Source: Clostridium paraputrificum
Lineage (GTDB): Bacteria > Bacillota > Clostridia > Clostridiales > Clostridiaceae
Reading direction: 5' to 3'
DNA length: 64,000 nucleotides
Assembly (NCBI RefSeq): GCF_900447045.1
Contig: NZ_UAWH01000016.1
Coordinates: 240,028 to 304,027, forward strand
Below are positions 26,569 through 37,900 of this stretch, one piece after another. Positions within the stretch are counted from its first letter, which is position 1. Every line of letters starts with the position of its first letter. Below the pieces are notes generated by a model. That model did no database searches. It was not told the DNA's origin and saw nothing but the letters and a program-made list of their open reading frames with translations. The translations under genes were made by a program, and so were the position numbers.

Positions 26569-27945
26569 CTAGAATCTAAAATAAAGGAATGGATTATATG
26601 TTGCATCAACTAAATAAGCAACAGATATTATAAAAATACCCATTAAAATTATTGTCTTTATCCATTTAAAGTTGTCTATCTTTTTATAAAACATCGAAAC
26701 TAATGGTAAAGAAAAAATAATTGCAATAATTAGTGAAACTCCATAGTTTCTAAGATAATAAATCCACTCTTCTCCATTTGAATATAAAAACAACTTACTA
26801 AGGTATTCACAGATACCATTAAAATCGGTTATAGCAAATAAAGTCCATCCAATTAAAAGTAAAACTATTGTGTATATGTGGGAAAATACTCTATGCTTAT
26901 TTAAAAAATTTATAAGCCCTAACTTTTCAATACTAATAAGTAAGAAAAAGAATAATCCCCAAAGTAAAAAATTATAACTTGCTCCATGCCATAAACCAGT
27001 TAAAGCCCATACAATAAATAGATTAAACGTAACCCTAACTTTACCCTTTCTATTACCACCTAAAGGTATATAAACATACTCCTTAAACCATGAACCTAGA
27101 GTAATGTGCCATCTTCTCCAAAATTCAGATATGCTTCTTGATATATAAGGGTAATTAAAGTTTTCTGGAAAATTAAATCCTAACATTTTACCTAATCCAA
27201 TAGCCATTAAAGAATATCCACTAAAATCAAAATAAATTTGTAAGCCAAAGGATATAATCCCAAGCCAGGCTAGCGGTGTTGAAATATTTTCAAACCCTAT
27301 TCCTTCAACTTCTGTCCAAAGCATTCCTATATTATTTGCTATTAGAACCTTTCTACCAAGACCTAAAATAAACTTTTCAATTCCTACTTCAACATTATCC
27401 TTAGTAATAACTCTCCTACTTATCTCCTTATTTATATCGGTATACTTTACAATTGGACCAGCTATAAGCTGTGGAAATAAGGTTACAAATGCTGCAAAAT
27501 TAATAATGTTCTTTTCAGGAACTATCTTGCCCCTATAAACATCTATACTATAGGACATTGTTTGAAAGGTATAAAAGCTTATTCCTAAAGGTAAAGTTAT
27601 CTTTACTCCTTTTATAGCTAAATTAAAAATATTATTTATGTTGTCTATAAAGAAATTAAAATACTTAAAGAAGAATAATAGACCAAGATTAAATACTAAG
27701 GAAATACACAAAACTATAGTTTTTTTCTTAATTTCATTTTTATATCTATAAATAAGCCTTCCAGCTGTGTAATCAATAATAATTGAGGCAATCATTATTA
27801 AAAAATATTTGCCTTCCCCCCAAGAATAAAACACTAAACTTAATAGAGTTAAAATTAAGTTTTTATATTTCTGAGGAGTTATATAATATAGTATTAGTGC
27901 AATAGGTAGAAACCTAAATATAAATAAAATACTACTAAATATCAA
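26569..27945 (-). CDS. MBOAT-family membrane O-acyltransferase
   Basis: A 458-residue multi-pass protein with the MBOAT/AlgI signatures YFDFSGYSLMAIGLGKMLGFNFPENFNYPY and LTGLWHGASYNFLLWG, whose histidine is catalytic. It should carry acyl groups across the membrane for surface polymer O-acetylation, together with the DHHW protein. The start is TTG at 27945, preceded by GGAG. A DUF4358 lipoprotein gene lies upstream, after the repeat element and a terminator. Confidence 0.9.
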   Translation of the reverse strand: MIFSSILFIFRFLPIALILYYITPQKYKNLILTLLSLVFYSWGEGKYFLIMIASIIIDYTAGRLIYRYKNEIKKKTIVLCISLVFNLGLLFFFKYFNFFIDNINNIFNLAIKGVKITLPLGISFYTFQTMSYSIDVYRGKIVPEKNIINFAAFVTLFPQLIAGPIVKYTDINKEISRRVITKDNVEVGIEKFILGLGRKVLIANNIGMLWTEVEGIGFENISTPLAWLGIISFGLQIYFDFSGYSLMAIGLGKMLGFNFPENFNYPYISRSISEFWRRWHITLGSWFKEYVYIPLGGNRKGKVRVTFNLFIVWALTGLWHGASYNFLLWGLFFFLLISIEKLGLINFLNKHRVFSHIYTIVLLLIGWTLFAITDFNGICEYLSKLFLYSNGEEWIYYLRNYGVSLIIAIIFSLPLVSMFYKKIDNFKWIKTIILMGIFIISVAYLVDATYNPFLYFRF

Positions 27946-27993
27946 AACTTTTCTCCTTTTTAACTAATTATCCATCTTGCTCTTTATAAAGAT

Positions 27994-28120
27994 AAAAAAG
28001 GTGTGGCTGATATTTATTTCCCTTGTTCCGTCGTAAGCTCCAAGTCACATAGAAACAAATATCCCCCCACGCGTACTAAAGGTAAGTAAATTATAAAATT
28101 ACTATCCTTTATTTTATATT
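27994..28120 (-). repeat. Dispersed hairpin repeat, copy B
   Basis: On the minus strand the arms at 28057-28070 and 28003-28015 (GGGGGGATATTT against AAATATCAGCCAC) are followed by six Ts. The stem and the roughly 50 preceding bases (TTTTATAATTTACTTACCTTTAGTA) match copy A at 1469-1565. The loop is longer than in copy A and holds a GGAGC motif also present there. It lies between the DUF4358 and MBOAT genes, again just upstream of a membrane protein gene. Confidence 0.65.
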
Positions 28121-28198
28121 TTTTAATATGAAAATGTAATAATACCTTTGATTTATAGCTAATTGAAATTTTATAATTTACTAGACAGTAAAAAATTA

Positions 28199-28230
28199 AT
28201 GCTTTAAGAATGTTTCCATTCCTAAAGCAT
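28199..28230 (-). terminator. Terminator after the DUF4358 lipoprotein gene
   Basis: Arms 28199-28212 and 28217-28230 with one mismatch, followed by TAATTTTTT on the minus strand. Confidence 0.75.
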
Positions 28231-28236
28231 ATTTGA

Positions 28237-28719
28237 CTATTTTAGAGCTTCTTCAAAAACTTTTGCTGCCTTTTCAGCATTGTTTTGTCCTTCTTCGTAA
28301 TCTGGGATAATGAAAAGTCCTACATAATTTCCATTTACCTTTAATTGTGCTGCTTCAACTGCTTCAGGCTCTCCTGGATAAAATGCTGACGCCTTCTTAT
28401 CCTCAATAACCTTTTCTAATGAATCCTTTACGGCATCAACCTTTCCCTCTTTAGCTTTAACAACTGCAACTACTTCTAATCCGGTATTAATCATACCATT
28501 TTCTACAGTTTGCTCTTCTACATCATCAAGACTTAAATGGAATTTTTCTTTTAAAAGTTCTCCTTCAACTGTTCCTAATGCTCTCATTTCCACTTTTTCT
28601 TTAATGCTTTTAACAATTTCACTTGTTGGAACATTTTTAGCTTCTTCCTTTGCTCCACAACCTATAAATGTTGCTCCTACCATTAAAGTAGCTAATAAAA
28701 TTGATAATTTCTTTTTCAT
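28237..28719 (-). CDS. DUF4358-domain lipoprotein
   Basis: A 160-residue protein with signal MKKKLSILLATLMVGATFIGC ending in a lipobox, then a DUF4358 domain (EIVKSIKEKVEM...VVKAKEGKVDAVKDSLEKVIEDKKASAF). DUF4358 lipoproteins are often found beside MBOAT and DHHW genes in clostridia, as here; their role is not established to my knowledge. Likely attached to the outer face of the membrane. Confidence 0.82.
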   Translation of the reverse strand: MKKKLSILLATLMVGATFIGCGAKEEAKNVPTSEIVKSIKEKVEMRALGTVEGELLKEKFHLSLDDVEEQTVENGMINTGLEVVAVVKAKEGKVDAVKDSLEKVIEDKKASAFYPGEPEAVEAAQLKVNGNYVGLFIIPDYEEGQNNAEKAAKVFEEALK

Positions 28720-28831
28720 AATACCCCTCCGTCATCTTTTGTATTCCTTTACAATGTATCACATATTTTTCACTTTGAAAAGTTTCAAAATCATTACAAT
28801 GTTAGTACTCCTACAAAACTTTTAACTATAC

Positions 28832-30334
28832 TTAGTTATTCTTATACTTTTTTTCATAAATACTATATAAAATTAATGCAACCACAGAAAAGCTTATTGG
28901 TCCTGCTAGCATCATTATAGTATCAAATGTTTTTCCTGACATTGCTGGCTCTATTATTGTAAATATGTTAGCAAAGCCCACTATTATACATATAATAACT
29001 GCTACAAAAATTGAAGCTCCATAGGATTTATAAAATTCATAAGCTTTTGGAACCTTTCCTTCTAATTGCTTCTTTTTAAACTTAGGAAAAGCTCCCGCTA
29101 AAAATAAATATGGTATAGTCATGGCAACATTGGTCATTAAAACTAATACTCTAAAGAATTCTTTTGCACCTTTTCCTCCAAATGATACTAAAAGTATTAT
29201 AAAAATTACTATAACAGCTTGAACACGCATAGCATTTATAGGCATTCCATTTTTTATTTCTCCAATTTTTCCTGGCCAAATTTCTTTTGGTGCTCCTGAA
29301 ATCAATGTTTTTAATGGGGAATAGGTTAATGTGAAAAATGCTCCACTTAACGCCAACAACATTGATAAACCAACAAATCTAGCAACCCAAATGCCAATTT
29401 GTAAAGAAACTATCTCACTTAATCCCATTGCATTTCCAATTTGAACTCCAAAATTATTCATTAGAACATAAGCTACATTACTTAAATTAACATCTTGAGA
29501 TGATAATACATCATTCCAATTAGTAAAAACTCCACAAGCAAATATTCCTATAGCATATCCTACTGAAATAACAAGAGCAGAAACAATTATTGCCTTAGGA
29601 AAATTCCTTTCTGCATCCTCAGTTTGGTCAACTAATCCACCTAATACTTCAAGACCTCCAAATGCAAAAATAGCAAAGGTTACAAAAGACAAGATTTGTA
29701 GTATTGATTGATAGTCTGGATTTGGCGAAACAAAAAATGCTTTTGCTCCATTAGTAATTGGTTCTGAAAACTCTCCACCATTTAAAGCGAATACTACAAT
29801 AGCTCCTATAATTAAAACTACATTTAATATTGCTATAAAAGTTCCTCCTACAGATGTAATCTTAGTTATTTTCTCTATACCCTTAGTAGATATAAATGTG
29901 ACAAAAATTATCCATAGTGCTCCTAGTATTCCTAATGTTTGAGTTGAATTTAATCCTAATAATGACCATGTAGATGTTAAATCCTTTCCAAAAAATGCAT
30001 TTGATAAAGGAATCCATATAGATGATGCCACATTTACCATCCATACTATATAAGATGCATACCACATGAAGGTACCAATAAATGCATACTTAGGCCCTAT
30101 AGACCCTTCCATCCAAGAATATATTCCACCACTTTCTTTCTTAAATGCAGAACCATATTCAGCCATAATAAAAGCATATGGTATAAAAAATGCTATTGCA
30201 CTTATTATATACCACGGAATAGCTGCATATCCCATTAGTAAGAATGACCTTGGCATATTAGCAAATCCAAATACAGATGTAAAAATCATAAGTATTAAAG
30301 CCATTAATGTTAGTTTTTTTGTATTATTGTTCAT
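28832..30334 (-). CDS. APC-family amino acid permease (YjeM-like)
   Basis: A 500-residue transporter with about 12 membrane segments. The start KKLTLMALILMIFTSVFGFANMPRSF, AEYGSAFKKESGGIYSWMEGSIG and FGGLEVLGGLVDQTEDAERNFPKA match the YjeM branch of the glutamate/GABA antiporter family. It likely moves an amino acid by proton symport or exchange; the substrate is unknown. Single gene with its own ribosome site AGAGGTGATAGA. Confidence 0.88.
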   Translation of the reverse strand: MNNNTKKLTLMALILMIFTSVFGFANMPRSFLLMGYAAIPWYIISAIAFFIPYAFIMAEYGSAFKKESGGIYSWMEGSIGPKYAFIGTFMWYASYIVWMVNVASSIWIPLSNAFFGKDLTSTWSLLGLNSTQTLGILGALWIIFVTFISTKGIEKITKITSVGGTFIAILNVVLIIGAIVVFALNGGEFSEPITNGAKAFFVSPNPDYQSILQILSFVTFAIFAFGGLEVLGGLVDQTEDAERNFPKAIIVSALVISVGYAIGIFACGVFTNWNDVLSSQDVNLSNVAYVLMNNFGVQIGNAMGLSEIVSLQIGIWVARFVGLSMLLALSGAFFTLTYSPLKTLISGAPKEIWPGKIGEIKNGMPINAMRVQAVIVIFIILLVSFGGKGAKEFFRVLVLMTNVAMTIPYLFLAGAFPKFKKKQLEGKVPKAYEFYKSYGASIFVAVIICIIVGFANIFTIIEPAMSGKTFDTIMMLAGPISFSVVALILYSIYEKKYKNN

Positions 30335-30405
30335 TCTATCACCTCTATTTAACCTATCTAAAATAGGTTGAACAAAATAGAGAGATATTATTTATTAAAT
30401 ATAAT

Positions 30406-30446
30406 AAAAGCTATAAAATTCATTAAAAACGAATTCTATAGCTTTT
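30406..30446 (-). terminator. Terminator after polC
   Basis: Arms 30406-30421 and 30431-30446 (one mismatch), with T-rich sequence on the minus strand, right after the polC stop codon. Confidence 0.8.
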
Positions 30447-30462
30447 CTATCATATTACTAAC

Positions 30463-33400
30463 TTAAATTACATCAAAGAAACTTACCTGATCACTTTCTG
30501 ATAATCCATTTAAGCAACCAAACTTTCTAAGTAAATCTACTGCAGAATTACCTATTTTAGCACGTTTCTTTAAATTATCAATTGAACTAATTGGAGTTTC
30601 TTCATGAACAGCATTAAATATAGCTTCAGCTGCCACATTACCCATTCCCGAAATACTATTTAAAGGAGGTCTAAGGGCATCATCCTCTACTTTAAATTTA
30701 TCCCAATCTGATTTATATAAATCTATTGGTAAGAACTTAAAGCCTCTTTCATACATCTCTAGTACAATTTCCAAATCATCATACATATCCTTATCCTTTG
30801 GAGCTGCATCATTTCCTTGTAAGCTTATTTCCTTCATTTTTTCTCTAACCTTTTCTTTTCCAAAAATCATATACTCTGCATCAAAGGCCTTAGCTCTTAT
30901 AGAGAAATATGCTGCATAATATGCTAAAGGAATATGTACCTTAAACCATGCAATTCTAAATGCCATCATAACATAAGCTGCTGCATGGGCCTTAGGGAAC
31001 ATGTATTTTATCTTTCTACAAGAATCTATATACCATTCAGGTACATCATGATCTCTCATCATTTTTTCATACTCCGCCCACTTTTCTGGATCCTTTAAAG
31101 CCTTACCTTTACGAACAAGCTCCATTATCTTGAAGGATGTATTAGGTTCAAGACCCATTTTAATTAAGTAAACCATAATATCATCTCTACAACATACAGC
31201 ATCACTTATACTTGTAATTACTCCTCCATCAATTAAATCCTTAGCATTTCCAAGCCATACATCAGTACCATGGGATAACCCAGATATACATAATAAGTCT
31301 GAGAAACTCTTAGGAAGTGTATCTAAAAGCATTCCTCTAACAAACTTTGTTCCAAATTCAGGTATACCAAAGGTACCAACCTTAGAATTAATTTGTTCAG
31401 GTGTAACCCCAAGGGCTTTAGTTGATGAGAAAATAGACATAGTTTCTTTATCATCTAAAGGTATTTTTTGAGGGTCTACTCCTGTAATATCTTGAAGCAT
31501 TCTAATTACTGTAGGATCATCATGTCCTAGTATATCAAGCTTAAGTAAGTTTGAATCTATTGAGTGATAATCAAAATGTGTTGTTATAATATCTGAATTA
31601 GGGTCATCAGCTGGATGCTGAACTGGACAAAACTCAAATATTTCTCTTCCCTTAGGAACAACTATTATTCCACCAGGGTGCTGACCAGTTGTTCTTTTTA
31701 TTCCAGTACATCCCTTTGATATTCTAGTAATCTCTGCTTTATTAGCTTGAGTATTTCTCTCTTCAAAATATTTCTTAACATATCCAAAGGCAGTTTTTTC
31801 AGCTATTGTACCTATTGTTCCTGCCTTAAATGTTGTACCCTTACCAAATATAACTTCTGTATATCTATGAGCCTTTGCTTGATATTCTCCAGAGAAGTTT
31901 AAGTCAATATCAGGCTCCTTATCCCCATTAAATCCAAGGAAGGTTTCAAAAGGTATATCCATTCCATCCTTATCCATCATTTCTCCACAAACAGGACAAG
32001 CTTTATCAGGTAAATCGAAACCATTCTTAGCCCCATAATCATTAAAATCTGAATGTTTGCATTTAGGGCATCTATAATGTGGAGGTAATGCATTAACCTC
32101 TGTAATACCAGTCATATAAGCAACAACAGAAGAACCTACAGATCCTCTTGAACCAACTAAATATCCATCATCATTAGATTTCCAAACTAGTTTTTGAGCA
32201 ATTATATACATTACTGAGAAACCATTTTGAATAATAGAATTAAGTTCCTTATCCAATCTTTCCTGTACAATATCAGGTAGTTCTTCTCCATATAGCTCAT
32301 GTGCCTTACCATAAGCTATATCCTTTATTTCTTGCTCACACCCTTCAATGTGAGGAGGACATTTTTCAGGAGATATTGGACTTATTTTGTCACACATATC
32401 TGCAATTAAATTTGTATTTGTAACTACCACTTCATAAGCCTTATCTCTTCCTAGATAAGAGAATTCTTCAAGCATCTCTTCAGTAGTTCTTAAATATAAA
32501 GGCGCTTGATTATCTGCATCCTTAAAACCTTGACCTGCTTCTAAAATACGTCTGTAAATTTCATCCTCTGGGTCCATAAAATGAACATCACCAGTTGCAA
32601 CAACAGGTTTATTTAGCTTTTCCCCAAGGGCTACAATCTTTCTATTAATTTCTCTTAAATATTCTTTATCAGGTACTTCACCATTTCTTATAAGATAATC
32701 ATTGTTACCTAAAGGTTGAATTTCTAAATAATCATATTCTCTTGCTATAGCTTCAATTTCTTCATCAGACTTTCCAAGTAGAATTGATTGATAAAGCTCT
32801 CCATCACTACAAGCACTACCTATAATTAAACCTTCAGAATACTTCTTAAACATACTTCTTAATATACGAGGTTTCTTATAGAAATAATCTAAATGTGAAT
32901 AAGATACTAACTTATATAAATTCTTTAAGCCCACATAATCCTTTGCAAGAATAATAGCATGATGAGTTCTTAACTTCTTAAAAGCTTCCTTTTTAGCAGT
33001 TTCATCAGAAGCATAAATTTCTATATCTTCTAAGGTATTTACTCCTCTTTCCTTTAACATATCAAGCATTACCTTAAATACCTTAACTGTTGTATCAACA
33101 TCATCTAAAGCTCTATGAGCAACATCAACCTTTATTCCAAGGTTTTTAGCTATTCTTCCTAGCTTATAAGTTTTATACTCTGGGAATAGCTCATAAGCTA
33201 GTGATAAGGTATCTAAATATGTAAAGTCAAATTCATAACCCAATTCTTTTGCAACATGCCTTAAGAATCCAACATCAAATTCAGCATTATGAGCAACTAA
33301 AACGCTATCTTTTATAAATTCTAAAAGCTTAGGAAAAACCTTATCTATAGTTTCAGCATTTCTAACCATATCATCAGTTATGCCAGTTACTTCAACAACT

Positions 33401-34815
33401 CTTGGAGGTATTGATTTCTCTGGATTAACAAAACAGCTAAACTTATCAATGACCTTACCATCTTGGTACTTCATTACACCTATTTCAGTTATTTTTTCTA
33501 ACCTAGGTGAAAAACCTGTAGTTTCTAAATCTAATACACAATAAGTAGTATCAAGACTTTGCCCCTTAATATTTCTCACAGAAGGCTTTTTATCTGGAGC
33601 AAGGTAAGCCTCCACCCCATAAATAACCTTCATATCCGGATTATTTCTTCCTAATAGCTTATGTGCTTCAGGGAAAGATTGAACAACACCATGGTCAGTT
33701 ATAGCTATAGACTTCATTCCCCAACTCATTGCTCTCTTTATTAAGTCAGCTGCACTGCTCATACCATCCATTTGACTCATTTTAGTATGAAGATGAAGCT
33801 CAACTCTCTTAACTTCTGACTCATCTCTTCTTACTACCCTTTCAAGTCCCTTTGTTTCAACTATGGTATTTGCAATCATCTCAACTTCCCCAGAGAAATT
33901 ACTAAAACCTAAGTTACCACAAAGCTTAACTCCCCTAGCCTTTTTAAGCTTAGATATTACATCATCAGCTTGCTCTGGCTTAAGGAATGACTTACAAGTA
34001 AGAGAACCTGTTCCATCATATAAATCAAAAGAAACTAATATCTTACCACTTCTTAATTCCTTTGTTTCCATATTAGATAGTTCACCATATAAGGCAACTC
34101 TTCCCTCTTCAGGAGAGGCATCAGATATTCTTATTAATGATTCTTTAATATTAGAATTTCTACCTAATATTAAGAAAGGATTATTCATCTTTCCAGACTT
34201 CTTATCATCTTTACCCTTATCCCCTTCACTAGGAACAGTTGGGGTAGTATCCTTAGGAATAGATGGTCCAGTAGACCTAATTTCATTCCTAATCATAGAC
34301 ATTCTCTTCTTTTCTTCTTCTACTTGAAGCCTAATTAATTCATCTGCATCTACATTATCAACAAACTTTATACTATAGGATTTACCATAGAAGCTTTTTA
34401 TGCCTTCCCTAATTTCCCTATCATACTTTAAGTCTCTAAACATTGTTGATACAGGCACTCTAAACTTTAATGTTATTGTATTACCACTTATTTCATAATC
34501 ACAATTGTTAACAGCTACCCTAAGAAAAGGATGTTTATTAGAAACATAAGATATTATATTCTTAATTTCCTCTTCTATAGGCTTCATCTTAACTTCTTCA
34601 GTATAATTTACAGCAATCTTTGAATGCTCTAAATAAAACCTTCTTTTAATGAAGTTATTAAGTTCTTCAATTTCCTGTATTTCTATGTATCTATCTGAAC
34701 TTATTGCTAACTCTAAAGTTTTAGATTTTTTCTTTAAAACTGCACTTTCAACCAAGGCAGTACTTATGTTGCTTCCAGTATTAAAATCACTAAAAACTTC
34801 ATTTATCCTTTTCAT
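30463..34815 (-). CDS. polC: DNA polymerase III alpha subunit, PolC type
   Basis: A 1,450-residue Gram-positive replicative polymerase with full domain order: N-terminal domains, OB fold (about 235-320), split PHP with VELHLHTKMSQMDG (about 335), proofreading 3'-5' exonuclease with CVLDLETTGFSP (about 423) and HRALDD, second PHP half, zinc finger CPKC/CPVC (about 916-950), and the palm with DPDIDLNFSGEYQ (about 970). It copies the chromosome at the replication fork. The ends and length look intact. No ispG or proS neighbour is present here. Confidence 0.97.
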   Translation of the reverse strand: MKRINEVFSDFNTGSNISTALVESAVLKKKSKTLELAISSDRYIEIQEIEELNNFIKRRFYLEHSKIAVNYTEEVKMKPIEEEIKNIISYVSNKHPFLRVAVNNCDYEISGNTITLKFRVPVSTMFRDLKYDREIREGIKSFYGKSYSIKFVDNVDADELIRLQVEEEKKRMSMIRNEIRSTGPSIPKDTTPTVPSEGDKGKDDKKSGKMNNPFLILGRNSNIKESLIRISDASPEEGRVALYGELSNMETKELRSGKILVSFDLYDGTGSLTCKSFLKPEQADDVISKLKKARGVKLCGNLGFSNFSGEVEMIANTIVETKGLERVVRRDESEVKRVELHLHTKMSQMDGMSSAADLIKRAMSWGMKSIAITDHGVVQSFPEAHKLLGRNNPDMKVIYGVEAYLAPDKKPSVRNIKGQSLDTTYCVLDLETTGFSPRLEKITEIGVMKYQDGKVIDKFSCFVNPEKSIPPRVVEVTGITDDMVRNAETIDKVFPKLLEFIKDSVLVAHNAEFDVGFLRHVAKELGYEFDFTYLDTLSLAYELFPEYKTYKLGRIAKNLGIKVDVAHRALDDVDTTVKVFKVMLDMLKERGVNTLEDIEIYASDETAKKEAFKKLRTHHAIILAKDYVGLKNLYKLVSYSHLDYFYKKPRILRSMFKKYSEGLIIGSACSDGELYQSILLGKSDEEIEAIAREYDYLEIQPLGNNDYLIRNGEVPDKEYLREINRKIVALGEKLNKPVVATGDVHFMDPEDEIYRRILEAGQGFKDADNQAPLYLRTTEEMLEEFSYLGRDKAYEVVVTNTNLIADMCDKISPISPEKCPPHIEGCEQEIKDIAYGKAHELYGEELPDIVQERLDKELNSIIQNGFSVMYIIAQKLVWKSNDDGYLVGSRGSVGSSVVAYMTGITEVNALPPHYRCPKCKHSDFNDYGAKNGFDLPDKACPVCGEMMDKDGMDIPFETFLGFNGDKEPDIDLNFSGEYQAKAHRYTEVIFGKGTTFKAGTIGTIAEKTAFGYVKKYFEERNTQANKAEITRISKGCTGIKRTTGQHPGGIIVVPKGREIFEFCPVQHPADDPNSDIITTHFDYHSIDSNLLKLDILGHDDPTVIRMLQDITGVDPQKIPLDDKETMSIFSSTKALGVTPEQINSKVGTFGIPEFGTKFVRGMLLDTLPKSFSDLLCISGLSHGTDVWLGNAKDLIDGGVITSISDAVCCRDDIMVYLIKMGLEPNTSFKIMELVRKGKALKDPEKWAEYEKMMRDHDVPEWYIDSCRKIKYMFPKAHAAAYVMMAFRIAWFKVHIPLAYYAAYFSIRAKAFDAEYMIFGKEKVREKMKEISLQGNDAAPKDKDMYDDLEIVLEMYERGFKFLPIDLYKSDWDKFKVEDDALRPPLNSISGMGNVAAEAIFNAVHEETPISSIDNLKKRAKIGNSAVDLLRKFGCLNGLSESDQVSFFDVI

Positions 34816-34884
34816 AATACTTTATACCTTTCCATAACTTCAGTATGATTCTATTATATATAATTAAGTTCATAATTGCACATA

Positions 34885-34931
34885 CAAAAAAAGGTATAGA
34901 GTTATATATTTTTATATAAACTCTATACCTT
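34885..34931 (-). terminator. Terminator after the large surface enzyme
   Basis: Perfect arms 34891-34903 and 34919-34931, followed by TTTTTTTG on the minus strand. Confidence 0.85.
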
Positions 34932-34949
34932 CTATCTTTTCAAATAATA

Positions 34950-37900
34950 TTAAATACTTCTTCTTTTTCTTTTAAATATGAACATTACTGATAAACTCAT
35001 TAGTGCTACTAAATATAGCATTGCTGTATTTGTTGTATCACCAGTTTTAACACTGTTAGAATCATCTACATCATTATCTGATGTATCTTCAGATCCTCCA
35101 GTATCAGTTTTGTTTTTCTTTAAATTATCAAAAGACTTACTTAATTTTTCCTTTGCTTCATCAATTTCATCTTGAGTACTTTCCACATTATCTTTCACAT
35201 TAATTGCTTTATTTAATGCTATTTCAAAGTCACTCCAACTTTCAGGTGTATATTCATCCTTATTAAGACCTGATACTTTATCAATTAATTCTTCTAGTTC
35301 ACTTCTATCAATTAATCCAGCCATATTATCAATTTCACTTAGCTTAAATTTTGCTTGTTTTATATAACATAAGTCTGTGGTTACTCCACCTGTCCAATTA
35401 TTAGAGAACTCTTCATCCCAATGTCCATAAGAATCCATAATAAATGTACCATCATCTAAAACAACAACACCTGCATATCCAGTATCTCCTGATTTAGCGC
35501 TCTTAGAATAATCTTTACATATTTCAATACGATATTGTCCATCTCTTTGTTCCATAAGATCTTCATAAGTTCCAACCCATGCAACCCACTCTCCAGCAGT
35601 CCAATCAGCATCACCATCAAAAGTGTTATTTCCATTTAAATCATATTGAATTTCACGGAATGATATCACTAACCGACCACTAATTGGATCATATGCTGCT
35701 TTATGGCGTTCTCCTGCAAGAGAACCTGGTAAATCCATTGGTTTACTCCATGAATTTCCTTCATCATCAGAATAAATCATAGTTGCAGGATTATTATGAG
35801 ATTGGCTACGTGCTAATCCAACAATACGTTTTCCATCTGGTGATCTGAACATACCAATTTCACACATTTTATACGTACTTTCAATATTACGATAATCACT
35901 TAAATATGGCTCTGGTTCACTCCATTGTTCTTCACCATTTTCATTAAATGTTAGGTAAGTTTTGTAGTTTACATAATCATAGTCATGGTATACTCCCATC
36001 CACTTTTGAATGTAATTTCCACTTTCATCTTTTAATTGTACTAAAGATGCCATACCTACAATAACATTATTTTCTTTTCCATTTTCATGATTAGAGTACC
36101 AATGCTTGTATTCTGTCCACGTTTCTCCATTATCATCAGAATATGAAGTATTCCATCCAGTTTTATTTCCATTTGAATCTGTTCCCCATCCAGGACATGC
36201 TGTAATCATCATAATACGCTCTTTTCCATTTCCTAATGGTAAAACATATAATGTAGGAGTTTCTTGAGAACCTATCCAACTACTAGGAATATTATTATTT
36301 TCCGTCCATGTTTCTCCATTATCATCACTAATTTGCATTATAATAGGACCTTTTCCATGTCCTTTTGGATATGCAGTAATTAAACGACCAGTGCTAGTGC
36401 GTACCATATCTGGTTGTCCAAGATATTGACGGTCTCCACCAGGTGATCTTTCAATATCAGTTAATCTATTTACTGGTAATTCATAGGTTTCTAAAGTATT
36501 TGAAATTGTTAGTTTCTTACTTACTTCAATAGTTACCTCTTCCTTATATCCACCTGCTTTATTCTCTACTATAATAGTAGTTAATCCACGTTCTTTAGCT
36601 GTTACTACACCATTTTCATCTACACTTGCAATATTTGGATTACTAGATGTGTAAGTAATTGTTTTATCCTCATTATCACTAAGTAGATTTGTTTCAACTG
36701 TATAAGTTTCACCAATATACAACCTCTTATAGTTTTCTGTAATATTTAATCCTTTAACTAACATTGTAGAAGCTATTTCACTAGGATTTAATACCTTGTT
36801 ATAAACCTTAACTTCATCAATTAATCCAGTAAATCCTGTACTACCTATAATATCCATTGGGAATTTTACTGTATTCTTTTTTGTCCAGTCATTTTTTTGT
36901 ATTAATTGACCATTTATATACATGCTTAATCCATCTGTTTTACTTTGAGTCCATGCTATATGATACCAATTATCAGGCTTAAAATCATATTGGAATGTTA
37001 ATACATCTCCATTTCCTTTTCCTACACGGAATCCACTATCACGATTCTCTGCCATTTTTAATGATGCTGCAAAAGCCTTATCCTTATCACTAATAACAGA
37101 TATTTCTTTATTAAACTCAGCATCTGTATTTACCCAATAAGCAATACTCCATGCATCATCAGCAGCAATTTGAGAATCTCCTTCTAAAGTCACACTCTTT
37201 CCATCTTCTGTTACTTTTAATGCATTATTAGACTTACCTTTTGCAATAGTTCCTTCATTAATTCCATTTCTAGAACCCCATTCATCAACTACTTTCCCAT
37301 CTTTATCCTTATCAAAAGAATAATAAGAAACTTGTGCTGATTTATCAATTGTAACTGGTGATACTGTAACTTTAATAGTTGCTTTTTTGCTTTCATCTTG
37401 AACTGATATAGCAGTAATAGTTACACTACCTAGCTTATTTGCTGTAACTACACCTTTATCATTAACAGATGCAATTCCTTCATTAGAAGATGTCCAAGTT
37501 ACACGATTATTTAATAGGTTATCTGGTTTTACAACTGCTTTTAATTGAACTGTACTACCTAACATGATTTCTTTTTCATTGCCATCAATTGTAACAGATT
37601 CAACTTCATTAGCTCCATTTTCCTTTAAGTTAATATAACGTTCTGTTAATTTATTAATTCCTTCAGTAAATTTTTCTACTTCTTGTGATAATTGATTTAC
37701 TTTATCTTCACTTAAATATGAACGACTTGTAACTGGAGTAATTGTTATATTACCATATAAAGCATCAATTTCACTTTCTAAAGAAGCAACTTCTTTTTCC
37801 ATAATTAGAAGTTTGTTTACATCACGAACACCCTTTGCCATAATTTCTAAACGAACTGAACTTTTACTTGTAGGATTTTCCGCATCTTTTTCATCTGGAT

